Part shown: in pieces, positions 8,845 to 17,518 of the stretch | Numbering within the stretch: the stretch's first letter is position 1 | Layout of the letters: each line of letters opens with the position of its first letter | Source: Asaia bogorensis | GTDB lineage: Bacteria > Pseudomonadota > Alphaproteobacteria > Acetobacterales > Acetobacteraceae | DNA length: 46,553 bases | Assembly (NCBI GenBank): GCA_945869965.1 | Contig: CAMBRC010000027.1 | Location: forward strand, 1 to 46,553 | Reading direction: 5' to 3' | Program-made: the position numbers and the translations under genes | The notes under the pieces: generated by a model | Seen by the model: only the letters and a program-made list of their open reading frames with translations | Told to the model about the DNA's origin: nothing | Databases searched by the model: none

Positions 8845-8963
8845 GTTCTTTTTTGAAAAAAAGAACCAAAAAACTTTTATCCATTGGATCGGTGCCAGTC
8901 GCGAAGGCTCGGCCCAAATGGATAAAGTCTTTTTGCTTCTTTTTCTTCAGAAAAAGAAGATTC
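8845..8963. repeat. Inverted pair of AT-rich palindromes (site 3)
   Basis: The forward copy at 8845-8880 is of the GTTC-type (GTTCTTTTTTGAAAAAAAGAAC, given as arms GTTCTTTTTT and AAAAAAGAAC). The reverse copy at 8923-8963 is of the CTTC-type with inner centre CTTCAG. The parts next to the spacer are TTTATCCATTGG and CCAAATGGATAAAG, an evident inverted repeat. It lies between the two substrate-binding protein genes. Confidence 0.85.
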
Positions 8964-8975
8964 TTTCGCTCCTTG

Positions 8976-11006
8976 TCAGCTCTTGAAGTACCAAGTCGTC
9001 GGGTGCGAGCTGCCCGGGGTGCGGCAGTGCTGGGCGATGCAGACGCGCTGGGGGATGTTGCCCAGCCGGCGGTTGACCATGCGCACCCCGGCGAAGGCGG
9101 GCGACTGGCCGCAGATGCCGATGCTGAACTGCTGGTCGATGACGATCTTCCAGATTTCCTGGGCCAGCTTGTTGCGCTCGGGCTCGCCCAGGGTGGTGGC
9201 GGAGCGGAACATCTCCAGCGCCTTCAGCACGTGCGGGTCGCTGGGCTTGGTGCCGATGGTGCCGTTGGAGGCATACCAGCGCGCCAGCTCGATCCCGAGC
9301 ACGCCGTTGCCGATATCGACCGGCAGGACGAAATGCGGATAGAGGAACAACTGCTCCGAGCCGGTGTTGCCGAAGACGAAGATGTGGTGCTCGCCAGCCA
9401 GTACGCGCTGGAACGCCAGGGCGCGCTCCTGGTCGCGGACATCGGCGAAGATGCCGATCTTCTTCCATTGCTGGGCCAGCATGTGCGAATGGGCCGGCCA
9501 GTCGAGGAACGCCTTGGTCACCGTGAGCTGGATCACCAGGCGCTGGCCGTTATCCGCGCGCAGGCGATAGCCCTCGCGGTCTTTTTTGGCCAGGCCGAGC
9601 CCGTCGAGCATCTTGTTGGCCAAGGCGAGATCCAGCACCGACCATTTCTTGCGCCATTCCGGGCCGGGGTTTTCCGGCATCACCTCGGCGGGGGCGGTGG
9701 AGCCAGGGGTGGCCAGGCCGAGCCAGAAGGTCTCGTTGAGTTGGTCGCGGTCGATGCCGAGGGAGAGTGCGCGGCGGAAATCGGCGGTGGCGAGCAGGCG
9801 GCCGATTTCGGCATCGCTGGTGAGGTTCAGGTTGAAGTGCAGTGCGGTATCCGCGCCGTTGAAGGCGAGGTCGAGATGCAGGTCGTAATTGCCACGGTCG
9901 CGGTTCTCCAGGATCACTGGCAGCTTGGCCAGGTCGATATGGCGCTCCTGCATGTCGAACTCGCCGGCCATGGCGCGCAGGTTCACGATCTCGGTGTTGT
10001 CGGCCAGCGTCATCACCACGGTGTCGATATAGGGCAGCTGGTTGCCGGCGGTGTCGACGGCGTAAAAGTATGGGTTGCGCTCCAGCGCCCAGACCGGCGA
10101 GTTGATCGGGCGGGTGGTCTTCCAAGGCCCGAGCGTGGGTAGTTCGGTGTTGATTGCCCAGTTGTGGCGGACCTTGAGCATGCGGACCCAGTTGTCGAAG
10201 CCGGCCTCGCGGGCGCGCCGGTTGACCTCGGCTTCGGAGGAGTATTTCGGCAGGAATTGCCTGAGGTAGTGGGCCGGGGCATAGGCGCCGAACGTGCCGC
10301 TGCCGGATTGCCGGGCGGCCTGGCCGCCGCCGATCAGGGTGTCGCCGGCCAGCATCGAGGGGAACAGGAGGTGGGGGGCGTCGAATTCGAAGCGGATGGT
10401 GGTGGCGTCGACTTTCACCATCCGGCCGGGCTTGCCGCCGGCTGACAAGTCGGGGATGGGCGACGGCACGATGTCCTTGTTGCTGTAAAGGTCGTCGAAC
10501 CAAAACATGAAGTCGTCGGCGGTGAAGGGGGCGCCGTCGCTCCATTTCATGCCGCGGCGCAGGAACAGCGTGGTGGTGCGACCGTCGGGGGAGATCTCAA
10601 AGGCGCGGGCCACCGCGGGTGCGATCTTGCTGCCGGTCAGGTCCCAGAACAGCGGCTTGTCCGAGGCCACGAGCCGGTTGCCGTTCTCGCCATCGCCCGG
10701 GCCGATGAAGGCGCGGCGCCAGGTGCCGCCATAGCGGCCGATGGCGTGCAGCGGCTGGATCACCAGGGGCTCGGACGGCACGCGTTCGGTTACTGGGGGG
10801 AGTTTGCCGGCTTTGACCAATTCGGCCAGTTGCGGCGCTTCCTGGAATTTGGCTGGCATCGTGGTCGCCAGCGTCGCGCCTTCCAGCTTGCCGACCAGGC
10901 CGGATTGGCCGAATTGCCCACTTGCCTGCGCGCGGGCCAGGTCAGGCCGCAGCAGGGCAGCCGCAAGGCCGAGGCTGCCGCCGATGACGTGTCGACGCGT
11001 GGTCAT
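8976..11006 (-). CDS. ABC importer substrate-binding protein, family 5 (importer 1, copy B)
   Basis: A 676-residue periplasmic solute-binding protein, paralogous to 6693-8732 and first gene of the importer 1 operon. It starts MTTRRHVIGGSLGLAAALL with a twin-arginine-like signal and an ARAQ cleavage region. Shared landmarks are FGQSGLVGKLEG, YGGTWRRAFIGPGDGENGN, DTLIGGGQAARQSG, WALERNPYFYAV, RALSLGIDRDQLNETFWLG, and the Cys tail CIAQHCRTPGSSHPTTW. The ATG at 11006 is chosen over the upstream ATG at 11096 because the signal peptide begins there and a purine-rich GGAGGAACC site precedes it. Two receptors for one permease suggests a broadened or differently regulated substrate range. Confidence 0.9.
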   Translation of the reverse strand: MTTRRHVIGGSLGLAAALLRPDLARAQASGQFGQSGLVGKLEGATLATTMPAKFQEAPQLAELVKAGKLPPVTERVPSEPLVIQPLHAIGRYGGTWRRAFIGPGDGENGNRLVASDKPLFWDLTGSKIAPAVARAFEISPDGRTTTLFLRRGMKWSDGAPFTADDFMFWFDDLYSNKDIVPSPIPDLSAGGKPGRMVKVDATTIRFEFDAPHLLFPSMLAGDTLIGGGQAARQSGSGTFGAYAPAHYLRQFLPKYSSEAEVNRRAREAGFDNWVRMLKVRHNWAINTELPTLGPWKTTRPINSPVWALERNPYFYAVDTAGNQLPYIDTVVMTLADNTEIVNLRAMAGEFDMQERHIDLAKLPVILENRDRGNYDLHLDLAFNGADTALHFNLNLTSDAEIGRLLATADFRRALSLGIDRDQLNETFWLGLATPGSTAPAEVMPENPGPEWRKKWSVLDLALANKMLDGLGLAKKDREGYRLRADNGQRLVIQLTVTKAFLDWPAHSHMLAQQWKKIGIFADVRDQERALAFQRVLAGEHHIFVFGNTGSEQLFLYPHFVLPVDIGNGVLGIELARWYASNGTIGTKPSDPHVLKALEMFRSATTLGEPERNKLAQEIWKIVIDQQFSIGICGQSPAFAGVRMVNRRLGNIPQRVCIAQHCRTPGSSHPTTWYFKS

Positions 11007-11099
11007 GGTTTGGTTCCTCCACGGGTCCGGCCTTGTCGTCGGCCGATTGGCAACGAGCCTACGGCCCGGCGCCACGCCATGTCCAGGAACGCACACCTC

Positions 11100-11828
11100 T
11101 CAGGCGGCGGCGAGCGCCCGCCACGCCAACACCATCAGCATTGCCGCGTTGCCCGTCAGCAGCCAGGGCGCGGCGCGATTGACCGCGCCTTGCCAGCGCC
11201 GCGCCGCTGCATGGCCCAGCAGGCCGACCGCGATCAATGCCGGCACCGTGCCGAGTCCGAAGGCCAGCATCGCCAGCCCGCCGATGATCGGCCCGGCCGA
11301 TGCCGCCGCCGCCAGCGCCGCATAGACCATGCCGCAGGGCAGCAAGCCGAGCGCCAAACCCAACGGCAGGCCGCGCAACTTGCCGATGCCGCCAAACCGC
11401 GCTGCCAGTGCCGTGATCCCGGGGTTGGTCCGCCGGCCGCCGGCCATGGCCGGTTGAAACCGCCGCAGTGCCAGCACCAGGAACCCGGCCGCCGCCAGGG
11501 CCAGTAGCACTGCGGGCAGTAGATGTGGCAGCCGCAGGCCGCCGAGCCAGCCGGCCCCGGCGCCGAGCGCCGCATAGGTCGCCAGCCGCCCGGCATGATA
11601 CGGCAGCAGCAGCGAGCCGCGCAGCCGCGCGCCCTGGCACATCCGCGCCGCCGGCAGCCGTGCCATGCCATCGGCGACCTGGCCCAGCACGAACGGCCCG
11701 CACATCGCGGCGCAATGCACCACGCTGCCGGCCAGCCCGGCCAGCAACAGCGCCGGCACCAGGAACAACCCGCGCTCGGCCTGTCCCGGCCCGCAGATCG
11801 CGGCCAGGGCGTCGAACAGGCCGTTCAC
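11100..11828 (-). CDS. DsbD_2/TauE-SafE-like membrane protein next to the cbb3 operon
   Basis: A 242-residue integral membrane protein with six or so predicted helices. It carries the motif HCAAMCGPF near the end of its first helix and a Pro/Cys-containing GLALGLLPCGMVYAAL later. Paired helices with Cys-Gly-Pro and Pro-Cys-Gly turns fit the DsbD_2 (cytochrome c biogenesis, 'sulfite exporter TauE/SafE') group. Members of this group are often found beside cco genes and are thought to help copper or thiol handling for oxidase maturation. The GTG at 11828 is taken as start because the conserved first helix begins there; the frame upstream looks non-coding and includes an 18-bp tandem repeat. It is divergent from the cco cluster and may share its FNR-type control. 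Confidence 0.75.
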   Translation of the reverse strand: MNGLFDALAAICGPGQAERGLFLVPALLLAGLAGSVVHCAAMCGPFVLGQVADGMARLPAARMCQGARLRGSLLLPYHAGRLATYAALGAGAGWLGGLRLPHLLPAVLLALAAAGFLVLALRRFQPAMAGGRRTNPGITALAARFGGIGKLRGLPLGLALGLLPCGMVYAALAAAASAGPIIGGLAMLAFGLGTVPALIAVGLLGHAAARRWQGAVNRAAPWLLTGNAAMLMVLAWRALAAA

Positions 11829-11843
11829 GTTGGGGCCGCCAGA

Positions 11844-11879
11844 AGGGGAGCGAGGGACACTAGGGGAGCGAGGGACATT
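11844..11879. repeat. 18-bp tandem repeat, two units
   Basis: AGGGGAGCGAGGGACACT (11844-11861) is followed immediately by AGGGGAGCGAGGGACATT (11862-11879), differing at one base. It lies in the divergent region between the DsbD_2-like gene and the cco cluster, just upstream of the FNR-type box. Confidence 0.8.
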
Positions 11880-11904
11880 TCGTCCATTGAACCGAAGCCG
11901 CCGT

Positions 11905-11936
11905 GCCGCGGCATTGATCTGCGTCAATGCCGCGGC
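11905..11936. promoter_or_regulatory. FNR/FixK-type box embedded in a perfect 13-nt-arm palindrome
   Basis: TTGATCTGCGTCAA at 11914-11927 matches the TTGAT-N4-ATCAA consensus of FNR/FixK/Anr regulators at nine of ten positions. It sits inside a longer perfect inverted repeat: GCCGCGGCATTGA, centre TCTGCG, then TCAATGCCGCGGC. It is about 80 bases before the first gene of the cco cluster and about 80 bases before the divergent membrane gene. Oxygen-responsive activation of cbb3 genes by FNR-family proteins is established in alphaproteobacteria; its use here is inferred. Confidence 0.8.
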
Positions 11937-12006
11937 GCAGCAAGACGGGCACCGTTGGACCATGCCGGGAATGGTGCCGGCCACACGCGACGGGGAATCG
12001 ATTCGG

Positions 12007-12225
12007 ATGCATGAGCAAACAGGAGACCTTGTCGTCGGCCTGCTGGTGCTGGTCCTGGGGCTGACCGGCCTGGTGCTGGCGTCTGGCGCGCTGGACGACG
12101 CAATGTATGTGTTCGGCCTGTCGCTGGCCGGATTTGCCGTGGTGTTCGACCTCGGCCTGGTCAAGCGCCACTTCGACCGGCTGGATGCCGCCCGCCATGC
12201 GGCCGCGGGAGGCAGCCATGTCTGA
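12007..12225 (+). CDS. Small two-helix membrane protein at the head of the cco operon
   Basis: The product is not recognised. It has 72 residues starting MHEQTGDL, with two hydrophobic helices ([17 protein letters not shown] and [16 protein letters not shown]) joined by a short loop, and a basic, His-containing tail ([15 protein letters not shown]). The gene ends eight bases inside the start of ccoN, so the two are probably co-translated. Its position behind the FNR-type box suggests it is the first gene of the oxidase transcript. It may be an accessory or assembly subunit; no function can be assigned from sequence. Confidence 0.65.
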   Translation: MHEQTGDLVVGLLVLVLGLTGLVLASGALDDAMYVFGLSLAGFAVVFDLGLVKRHFDRLDAARHAAAGGSHV

Positions 12226-13708
12226 CCTCGCCATCGGGTCCGGCGCATTCGCCGCGGCCGCCCCTGTTGCGCGCGCCGTCGAAGACTGCAACATGGACGT
12301 GGTGCGGAAGTTCACCAGCGCCGCCATGTTCTGGGCGATCGTGGCCTTTCTGGTGGGTGTCCTGCTAGCGGCGCAACTCGCCTTCCCGATCATGAATCTG
12401 GGGTTTGAGTTCACCGCGTTTGGCCGGCTTCGTCCGGTGCACACCTCGGCGGCGATCTTCGCCTTCGGCGGCTCGGCGCTGTTCGCCACTTCGTTCTATA
12501 TCGTCCAGCGCACCTGCCGCGCCCGGCTGTTCGGCGGCGAGGCGTTGGCGAGCTTCATCTTCTGGGGCTACCAGTTCTTCATCGTCATGGCCGCGCTGAG
12601 CTATGTGATGGGCTTTAGCCAGGGCCAGGAATACGCCGAGCCCGAGTGGCACCTCGACATCTTCCTGACCATTGTCTGGGTGTCGTACGCCATCGTCTTC
12701 CTCGGCACCGTGTTCAAGCGCCAGGAGCCGCATATCTACGTGGCGAACTGGTTCTTCATGGCCTACATCATCACCATCGCGGTGCTGCATCTGGGCAATA
12801 ACCTCGCGCTGCCGGCATCGGTGTTCGAGGCCAAGAGTTACAACATCTTCTCTGGCGTGCAGAACGCGCTGGTGCAGTGGTGGTATGGCCACAATGCCGT
12901 GGGATTCTTCCTGACTGCGGCGTTCCTTGGGATGGTCTACTACTTCATCCCCAAGCAGGCGAACCGGCCGGTCTACTCGTACCGCTTGTCGGTGGTGCAT
13001 TTCTGGTCGCTGATCTTCATGTATATCTGGGCCGGCCCGCATCACCTGCACTACACGTCGCTGCCCGATTGGGCGCAGACGCTGGGCATGGTGTTCTCGA
13101 TCATCCTGTGGATGCCGTCCTGGGGCGGCATGATCAACGGGCTGATGACGCTCTCGGGCGCGTGGGACAAGCTGCGCACCGATCCCGGCCTGCGCTTCTC
13201 GGTCACCGCCGTCGGCTTCTACGGCATGTCGACCTTCGAGGGGCCGATGATGTCGATCAAGGAGGTCAACGGCCTCGCCCACTACACCGACTGGGTGGTC
13301 GGCCACGTCCATTCCGGCGCCCTCGGCTGGGTCGCCTTCATCAGCTTCGGCGCGATCTACTACATGGTGCCGTTGCTGTGGAAACGCGAAGGACTGTATT
13401 CGGCCAAGCTGGCGGCCTGGCATTTCTGGATCGCGACGCTGGGTATCGTGCTCTACATCACCTCGATGTGGGTGGCCGGCATCATGCAGGGCCTGATGTG
13501 GCGGGCGTACGACAAGTTCGGATTTCTCCAGTACTCCTTCGCGGAGTCAGTGAACGCCATGCACCCGTATTACGTGATCCGGATGCTGGGCGGGCTGATG
13601 TTCCTCACCGGCGCGCTGATCATGGTCTTCAACCTGATCATGACGGTTCGCTCGGCCACCACTGAGATCCGCCCGGCGCGCGCCGGCGCCGCGGTCGCGG
13701 GAGCATAA
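12218..13708 (+). CDS. ccoN: Cytochrome cbb3 oxidase subunit I
   Basis: The 496-residue catalytic subunit of the high-affinity terminal oxidase; it reduces oxygen to water while pumping protons across the inner membrane. Visible heme-copper signatures are [14 protein letters not shown] (low-spin heme b His), [14 protein letters not shown] (CuB His), [17 protein letters not shown] (CuB His pair) and [11 protein letters not shown] (heme ligands). About twelve helices are expected. The ATG at 12218 (MSDLAIGSG) overlaps the preceding small gene by eight bases. It is followed directly by ccoO. The family length is about 480-550, so the gene looks complete. Confidence 0.97.
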   Translation: MSDLAIGSGAFAAAAPVARAVEDCNMDVVRKFTSAAMFWAIVAFLVGVLLAAQLAFPIMNLGFEFTAFGRLRPVHTSAAIFAFGGSALFATSFYIVQRTCRARLFGGEALASFIFWGYQFFIVMAALSYVMGFSQGQEYAEPEWHLDIFLTIVWVSYAIVFLGTVFKRQEPHIYVANWFFMAYIITIAVLHLGNNLALPASVFEAKSYNIFSGVQNALVQWWYGHNAVGFFLTAAFLGMVYYFIPKQANRPVYSYRLSVVHFWSLIFMYIWAGPHHLHYTSLPDWAQTLGMVFSIILWMPSWGGMINGLMTLSGAWDKLRTDPGLRFSVTAVGFYGMSTFEGPMMSIKEVNGLAHYTDWVVGHVHSGALGWVAFISFGAIYYMVPLLWKREGLYSAKLAAWHFWIATLGIVLYITSMWVAGIMQGLMWRAYDKFGFLQYSFAESVNAMHPYYVIRMLGGLMFLTGALIMVFNLIMTVRSATTEIRPARAGAAVAGA

Positions 13709-13713
13709 CGACG

Positions 13714-14433
13714 ATGTTTATCCGTCACGAAACCATCGAGAAGAACGCCCTCCTGCTGGCGGTGCTGACCGTGCTGGCGATCTCCGTCGGCGGCATTGTC
13801 GAACTGGTGCCGCTGTTCACCATCGAGACCACGGTGGAGAAGGTGCCCGGTGTGCGGCCCTACGCGCCGCTGGAACTGGCCGGGCGCGACATCTATGTCC
13901 GCGAGGGTTGCTACAACTGCCACAGCCAGCAGATCCGCGCCCTCAAGGACGAGGTCGAACGCTACGGCCATTACAGCCTGGCGGCCGAGAGCATGTATGA
14001 CCGGCCGTTCCAGTGGGGCAGCAAGCGCAACGGCCCCGACCTGGCCCGCGTCGGCGGCAAGTTCTCCAACGACTGGCATTACGCCCATTTGACCAACCCC
14101 CAGGCGCTGGTGCCGGAGAGCCTGATGCCGCGCTACGGCTTCCTGGCCACCCGCGACGTCGATCCGGTGAAGGTGGCGCGCCACATGCGGGCCAACCGCG
14201 CCCTGGGCAATCCGTACACCGACGATCAGATGGCCAACGTCGCCGCCGACCTGGCGGCGCAGGCCGACACCCAGGCCGAGCCGGAGGCGCTGCAGAAGCG
14301 TTATCCGAAATCGGTCCAGGTCGCCGGCGACGGCCGCCGCGTCACCGAGATGGATGCGCTTGTCGCCTATCTCCAAGTGCTCGGCACCATGGTCGACTTC
14401 ACCAACCCCGCCGCCGAAAGTCTGCAGCAATAG
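13714..14433 (+). CDS. ccoO: Cytochrome cbb3 oxidase subunit II, mono-heme cytochrome c
   Basis: A 239-residue membrane-anchored cytochrome c. One N-terminal helix (about residues 11-33) anchors a periplasmic domain with a single heme c site CYNCH (about 67-71), reading [13 protein letters not shown]. Met ligation is consistent with the conserved [11 protein letters not shown]. Conserved segments [22 protein letters not shown] and NDWHYAHL (split here) are typical of CcoO. It passes electrons from CcoP to CcoN. The gene begins five bases after ccoN and precedes ccoQ. Confidence 0.97.
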   Translation: MFIRHETIEKNALLLAVLTVLAISVGGIVELVPLFTIETTVEKVPGVRPYAPLELAGRDIYVREGCYNCHSQQIRALKDEVERYGHYSLAAESMYDRPFQWGSKRNGPDLARVGGKFSNDWHYAHLTNPQALVPESLMPRYGFLATRDVDPVKVARHMRANRALGNPYTDDQMANVAADLAAQADTQAEPEALQKRYPKSVQVAGDGRRVTEMDALVAYLQVLGTMVDFTNPAAESLQQ

Positions 14434-14444
14434 GGATCCGTGGC

Positions 14445-14597
14445 ATGACCTTCACGACCATCATGCACTGGTTGCAGGACTATTCCGTGGCCTTCGTTGG
14501 CGGCGCCTTTCTGGTGCTGGTCGCCAGCGTCTACTGGCCCGGCCGCCGCGCGCGCTTCGACCGCGACGCCATGATCCCTCTTCAGGACGACAAGTAG
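14445..14597 (+). CDS. ccoQ: Cytochrome cbb3 oxidase subunit CcoQ
   Basis: A 50-residue single-helix protein, MTFTTIMHWLQDYSVAF onward, with helix FVGGAFLVLVASVYWPGRR and an acidic tail (RDAMIPLQDDK). CcoQ stabilises the assembled oxidase, especially its association with CcoP. Length, position between ccoO and ccoP and the helix-then-GRR pattern identify it. The ATG at 14445 is the only reasonable start. Confidence 0.92.
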   Translation: MTFTTIMHWLQDYSVAFVGGAFLVLVASVYWPGRRARFDRDAMIPLQDDK

Positions 14598-14607
14598 GAG
14601 CACGCGC

Positions 14608-15492
14608 ATGGCCAGCAACAATGCGCCGAACGAAGACCGCGACGCGGTCACCGGCCGCTCCACCACCGGACACGAGTGGGATGGGCTGAAGGAGCTGAAC
14701 ACCCCGCTGCCGAAATGGTGGTTCTGGACCTTCGTCGTCACCGTGATCTGGGGCATCGGCTATGCCGTGGTCTATCCCTCGGTGCCGTGGATCAACACCT
14801 ACTACCCCGGCCTGATTGGCTACTCGCAGCGCGCCACCGTGACCGCCGAGGTGAAGGCGCTGGAAGCCCGCCGGGCCGGGGTGATGGACAAGCTGCGCAC
14901 GGTGCCACTGGCCGAGGTGAAGAAAGACGAGGCGCTCTATGCGGTCGCCATGACCGCCGGTCGCCTGACCTTCGCTGAGAACTGCCAGGCCTGCCACGGT
15001 GCCGGCGGGGCAGGGCGGCCGGGCTTTCCCGCGCTGGCCGGCGATGCCTGGATCTGGGGCGGCACGCTGGATGCCATCCAGCAGACCGTCACCTTTGGCG
15101 TGCGCAATCAGCATCCCGATGCGCGCGTCAGCCAGATGCCGCGCTACGGCGTCGATGCCCTGCTCAAGGACGCGGAGATCGACGAGGTCACCGACTACGT
15201 CATGACCCTCTACAGGCCCGATGCCGCCGCCGGCGCCGGTGCGGTCAAGGGTGGCGTGGTGTATGCCGAGAACTGCGCCGCCTGCCACGGCGACAAAGGC
15301 GAGGGCCGACGGGAAATCGGCGCGCCGGCGCTGCGCTCCAGCGTGCATCTGTACGGCGATACCCGCACGGCGGTGCGGGCGCAGATTGCCAATCCGAAAC
15401 AGGGCGTCATGCCGAACTGGAACACCAGGCTGGACGAGGCGACCATTCGCGCCGTGACCCTCTACGTCCACGGCCTCGGCGGCGGCGAATAG
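14608..15492 (+). CDS. ccoP: Cytochrome cbb3 oxidase subunit III, di-heme cytochrome c
   Basis: A 294-residue di-heme cytochrome that accepts electrons from soluble cytochrome c or the bc1 complex. An N-terminal HEWDGLKELNTPLPKWW segment precedes the membrane helix (about 36-58), the usual CcoP start. Two heme c motifs follow, CQACH (about 127) and CAACH (about 221). Downstream Met ligand candidates are in QMPRYG and GVMPNWN. All features and length fit the family. It is ten bases downstream of ccoQ and 17 bases upstream of ccoG. Confidence 0.97.
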   Translation: MASNNAPNEDRDAVTGRSTTGHEWDGLKELNTPLPKWWFWTFVVTVIWGIGYAVVYPSVPWINTYYPGLIGYSQRATVTAEVKALEARRAGVMDKLRTVPLAEVKKDEALYAVAMTAGRLTFAENCQACHGAGGAGRPGFPALAGDAWIWGGTLDAIQQTVTFGVRNQHPDARVSQMPRYGVDALLKDAEIDEVTDYVMTLYRPDAAAGAGAVKGGVVYAENCAACHGDKGEGRREIGAPALRSSVHLYGDTRTAVRAQIANPKQGVMPNWNTRLDEATIRAVTLYVHGLGGGE

Positions 15493-15509
15493 GCGGGCAT
15501 CGGGCAGGC

Positions 15510-16976
15510 ATGAGCAAAATGGCCAAGAAGCCGCAGGCAGCCGGCGCACCGGAGGCGGAACTGCAACTCTACGCCGACCGCGTGCGGGTTTATCCGCGCG
15601 CGGTCCATGGCATCGCCCGCAACGTGAAATGGGCGATCCTGATCCTCTGCCTGATCGTCTATTACGTGACGCCGTGGATCCGCTGGGATCGCGGCCCGGG
15701 CCGCCCCAACCAGGCGGTGCTGCTCGATATCGGCCATGAGCGCTTCTACATCTTTGGCGCCACCTTCTGGCCCGAGGACATCTATTTCCTCACCGGCGCG
15801 CTGATCCTGGCCGCCGTTGGCCTGTTCCTGGTGACCTCGCTGGCCGGCCGCGTCTGGTGCGGCTACGCCTGTCCGCAGACGGTCTGGACCGACCTGTTCA
15901 TGTGGGTCGAACGCCTGGTCGAGGGCGACCGCAACGCCCGCATGCGACGGGACAATGGCCCGAACTTGCTCGACAAAACCTGGCGCAAGGTCGCCAAGCA
16001 TGCCGTCTGGGTGGTCATCGCGTTCTGGACCGGCGGCGCCTGGATCATGTACTACGTCGACGCCCCCACGGTGACGGTCGAATTCTGGACCGGCCAGTCC
16101 AGCCTGCAGGTCTACTTCTTCACCGGGCTGTTCACCGCCTTCACCTATGTCTTCGCCGGCTGGGCGCGCGAGCAGGTCTGCACCTACATGTGCCCGTGGC
16201 CGCGCTTCCAGGCCGCCATGCTCGACGAGCAGAGCTTCATCGTCACCTATCAGAAGTGGCGCGGCGAGCCACGCGGTCGCGGCCGCCGCGACAACGAGGG
16301 CATGGTCGGCAGCGAGAAGCTGGGCGACTGCATCGACTGCAACGCCTGTGTGAATGTCTGCCCCACCGGCATCGACATCCGCGACGGCGTGCAACTCGGC
16401 TGCATCAATTGCGGCCTGTGCGTGGATGCCTGCAACGAGATCATGACCAAGGCCGGCCGGCCGAAATGGCTGATCCTGTGGGACACCCTGGCGCGTCAGG
16501 ATGCGAAATCTCAAGGCAGGCACGAGCCGATCCACCTGTTGCGCCCGCGCACCCTGATCTACGTCACCGCGCTGGTGCTTGCGACCACGGTGATGGGTGC
16601 TGCAATGGCGATGCGCAACCAGGTCAGCCTGGCCGTGTTGCACGACCGCGCGCCGCTGTTCGTCAAGCTGCGCGACGGCGCCATCCGCAACGCTTACGCC
16701 ATCAAGATCTCGAACAAGACCGCCGAACCCGCCAGCTTCACGCTCGCCATCGCCGGGGTGCCCGGTGCTGTCATGACCGTGGCCGATGATGGCGACCGCC
16801 AGCCGACGCTGAACCTCACTGTGCCGACCGACGCCATCGGCACCTTCCGTGTGCTGGTCTACGGCTTGCCGGCCCAGCTTGTGGACGGCGCGCAAACGCT
16901 CAACTTCACCCTGCGCAACACCACCACCGGCGAGACCGCCGAGGTCGCCTCGGTGTTCATGGGTCCGGCCCGCTAG
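15510..16976 (+). CDS. ccoG: cbb3 oxidase assembly protein CcoG (polyferredoxin-like)
   Basis: A 488-residue membrane protein of the CcoG/FixG/RdxA family, implicated in reducing copper for cbb3 assembly. Features in order are a cytoplasmic N-terminus, helix at about 38-55, and helices around GRVWCGYACPQTVW. Then come CTYMCPWPRFQ, two ferredoxin-like 4Fe-4S clusters (CIDCNACVNVCP and CINCGLCVDACN), another helix (about 350-370) and a periplasmic immunoglobulin-like C-terminal domain (FixG_C, from about 380). All cysteine motifs are intact. The gene follows ccoP closely and is separated from ccoH by 65 bases. Confidence 0.96.
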   Translation: MSKMAKKPQAAGAPEAELQLYADRVRVYPRAVHGIARNVKWAILILCLIVYYVTPWIRWDRGPGRPNQAVLLDIGHERFYIFGATFWPEDIYFLTGALILAAVGLFLVTSLAGRVWCGYACPQTVWTDLFMWVERLVEGDRNARMRRDNGPNLLDKTWRKVAKHAVWVVIAFWTGGAWIMYYVDAPTVTVEFWTGQSSLQVYFFTGLFTAFTYVFAGWAREQVCTYMCPWPRFQAAMLDEQSFIVTYQKWRGEPRGRGRRDNEGMVGSEKLGDCIDCNACVNVCPTGIDIRDGVQLGCINCGLCVDACNEIMTKAGRPKWLILWDTLARQDAKSQGRHEPIHLLRPRTLIYVTALVLATTVMGAAMAMRNQVSLAVLHDRAPLFVKLRDGAIRNAYAIKISNKTAEPASFTLAIAGVPGAVMTVADDGDRQPTLNLTVPTDAIGTFRVLVYGLPAQLVDGAQTLNFTLRNTTTGETAEVASVFMGPAR

Positions 16977-17041
16977 TGGTCCGATGCTGACGGGCACTTC
17001 CGCCTGTCGGCTGAATCGGCTCACAAGATGAGGAGACGACG

Positions 17042-17518
17042 ATGCCTCAAGCCATTGCCCCGCGCACCGCCTGGCGCTTCTTCCCGTACTTCATCATCGC
17101 CGGCCTCGGCCTGGTTGTGGCGGTGAACATCGGCATGGCGGTGCTGGCCCATCGCAGCGCGCCCGGCCTTGCCGTCCAGGGTTCCTTCGCCACATCCAAC
17201 GCCTATGGCCGCATCCAGGAGGAATCCCGGCGCCAGGTTTCGCTCGGCTGGTCGCTGGACGTCGGCCTGAAGGACGGCCGCCTGCAAACCCGGCTCTCCG
17301 GCGCCAATGGTGCGCCGCTCCCCGCCGGCCGCCTGCGTGCCACCGCCACCCGCCCGGTCGGCGACGGCACGACCTTGGCATTGGAGATGCTGGAGGTGGA
17401 ACCAGGAAAGTTCCGCAGCGACATCGCCCTGCCGGGCCAGGGCCAGTGGGACGTACTGTTCGTCGCTAGCTCTGAGGGCCGCAACTTCCGCCACACCCGC
17501 CGGATCCTCGTCCCGTGA
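17042..17518 (+). CDS. ccoH: cbb3 oxidase assembly protein CcoH/FixH
   Basis: A 158-residue protein with one N-terminal membrane helix (FFPYFIIAGLGLVVAVNIGM split about residues 13-33) and a periplasmic beta-rich domain. This is the FixH layout; the family is needed for assembly of cbb3 subunits. Typical features are NAYGRIQEESRRQ after the helix and a C-terminal GQWDVLFVA region. The ATG at 17042 follows a good GAGGAGACG ribosome site. Its TGA overlaps the GTG start of ccoI (GTGA), indicating coupling. Confidence 0.92.
   Translation: MPQAIAPRTAWRFFPYFIIAGLGLVVAVNIGMAVLAHRSAPGLAVQGSFATSNAYGRIQEESRRQVSLGWSLDVGLKDGRLQTRLSGANGAPLPAGRLRATATRPVGDGTTLALEMLEVEPGKFRSDIALPGQGQWDVLFVASSEGRNFRHTRRILVP

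Noticed and set aside
7002-10142. Long plus-strand open frames (about 425 codons each) opposite both substrate-binding protein genes
   Set aside because: They are antisense shadows produced by high G+C third positions. They resemble each other only because the genes on the other strand are duplicates.
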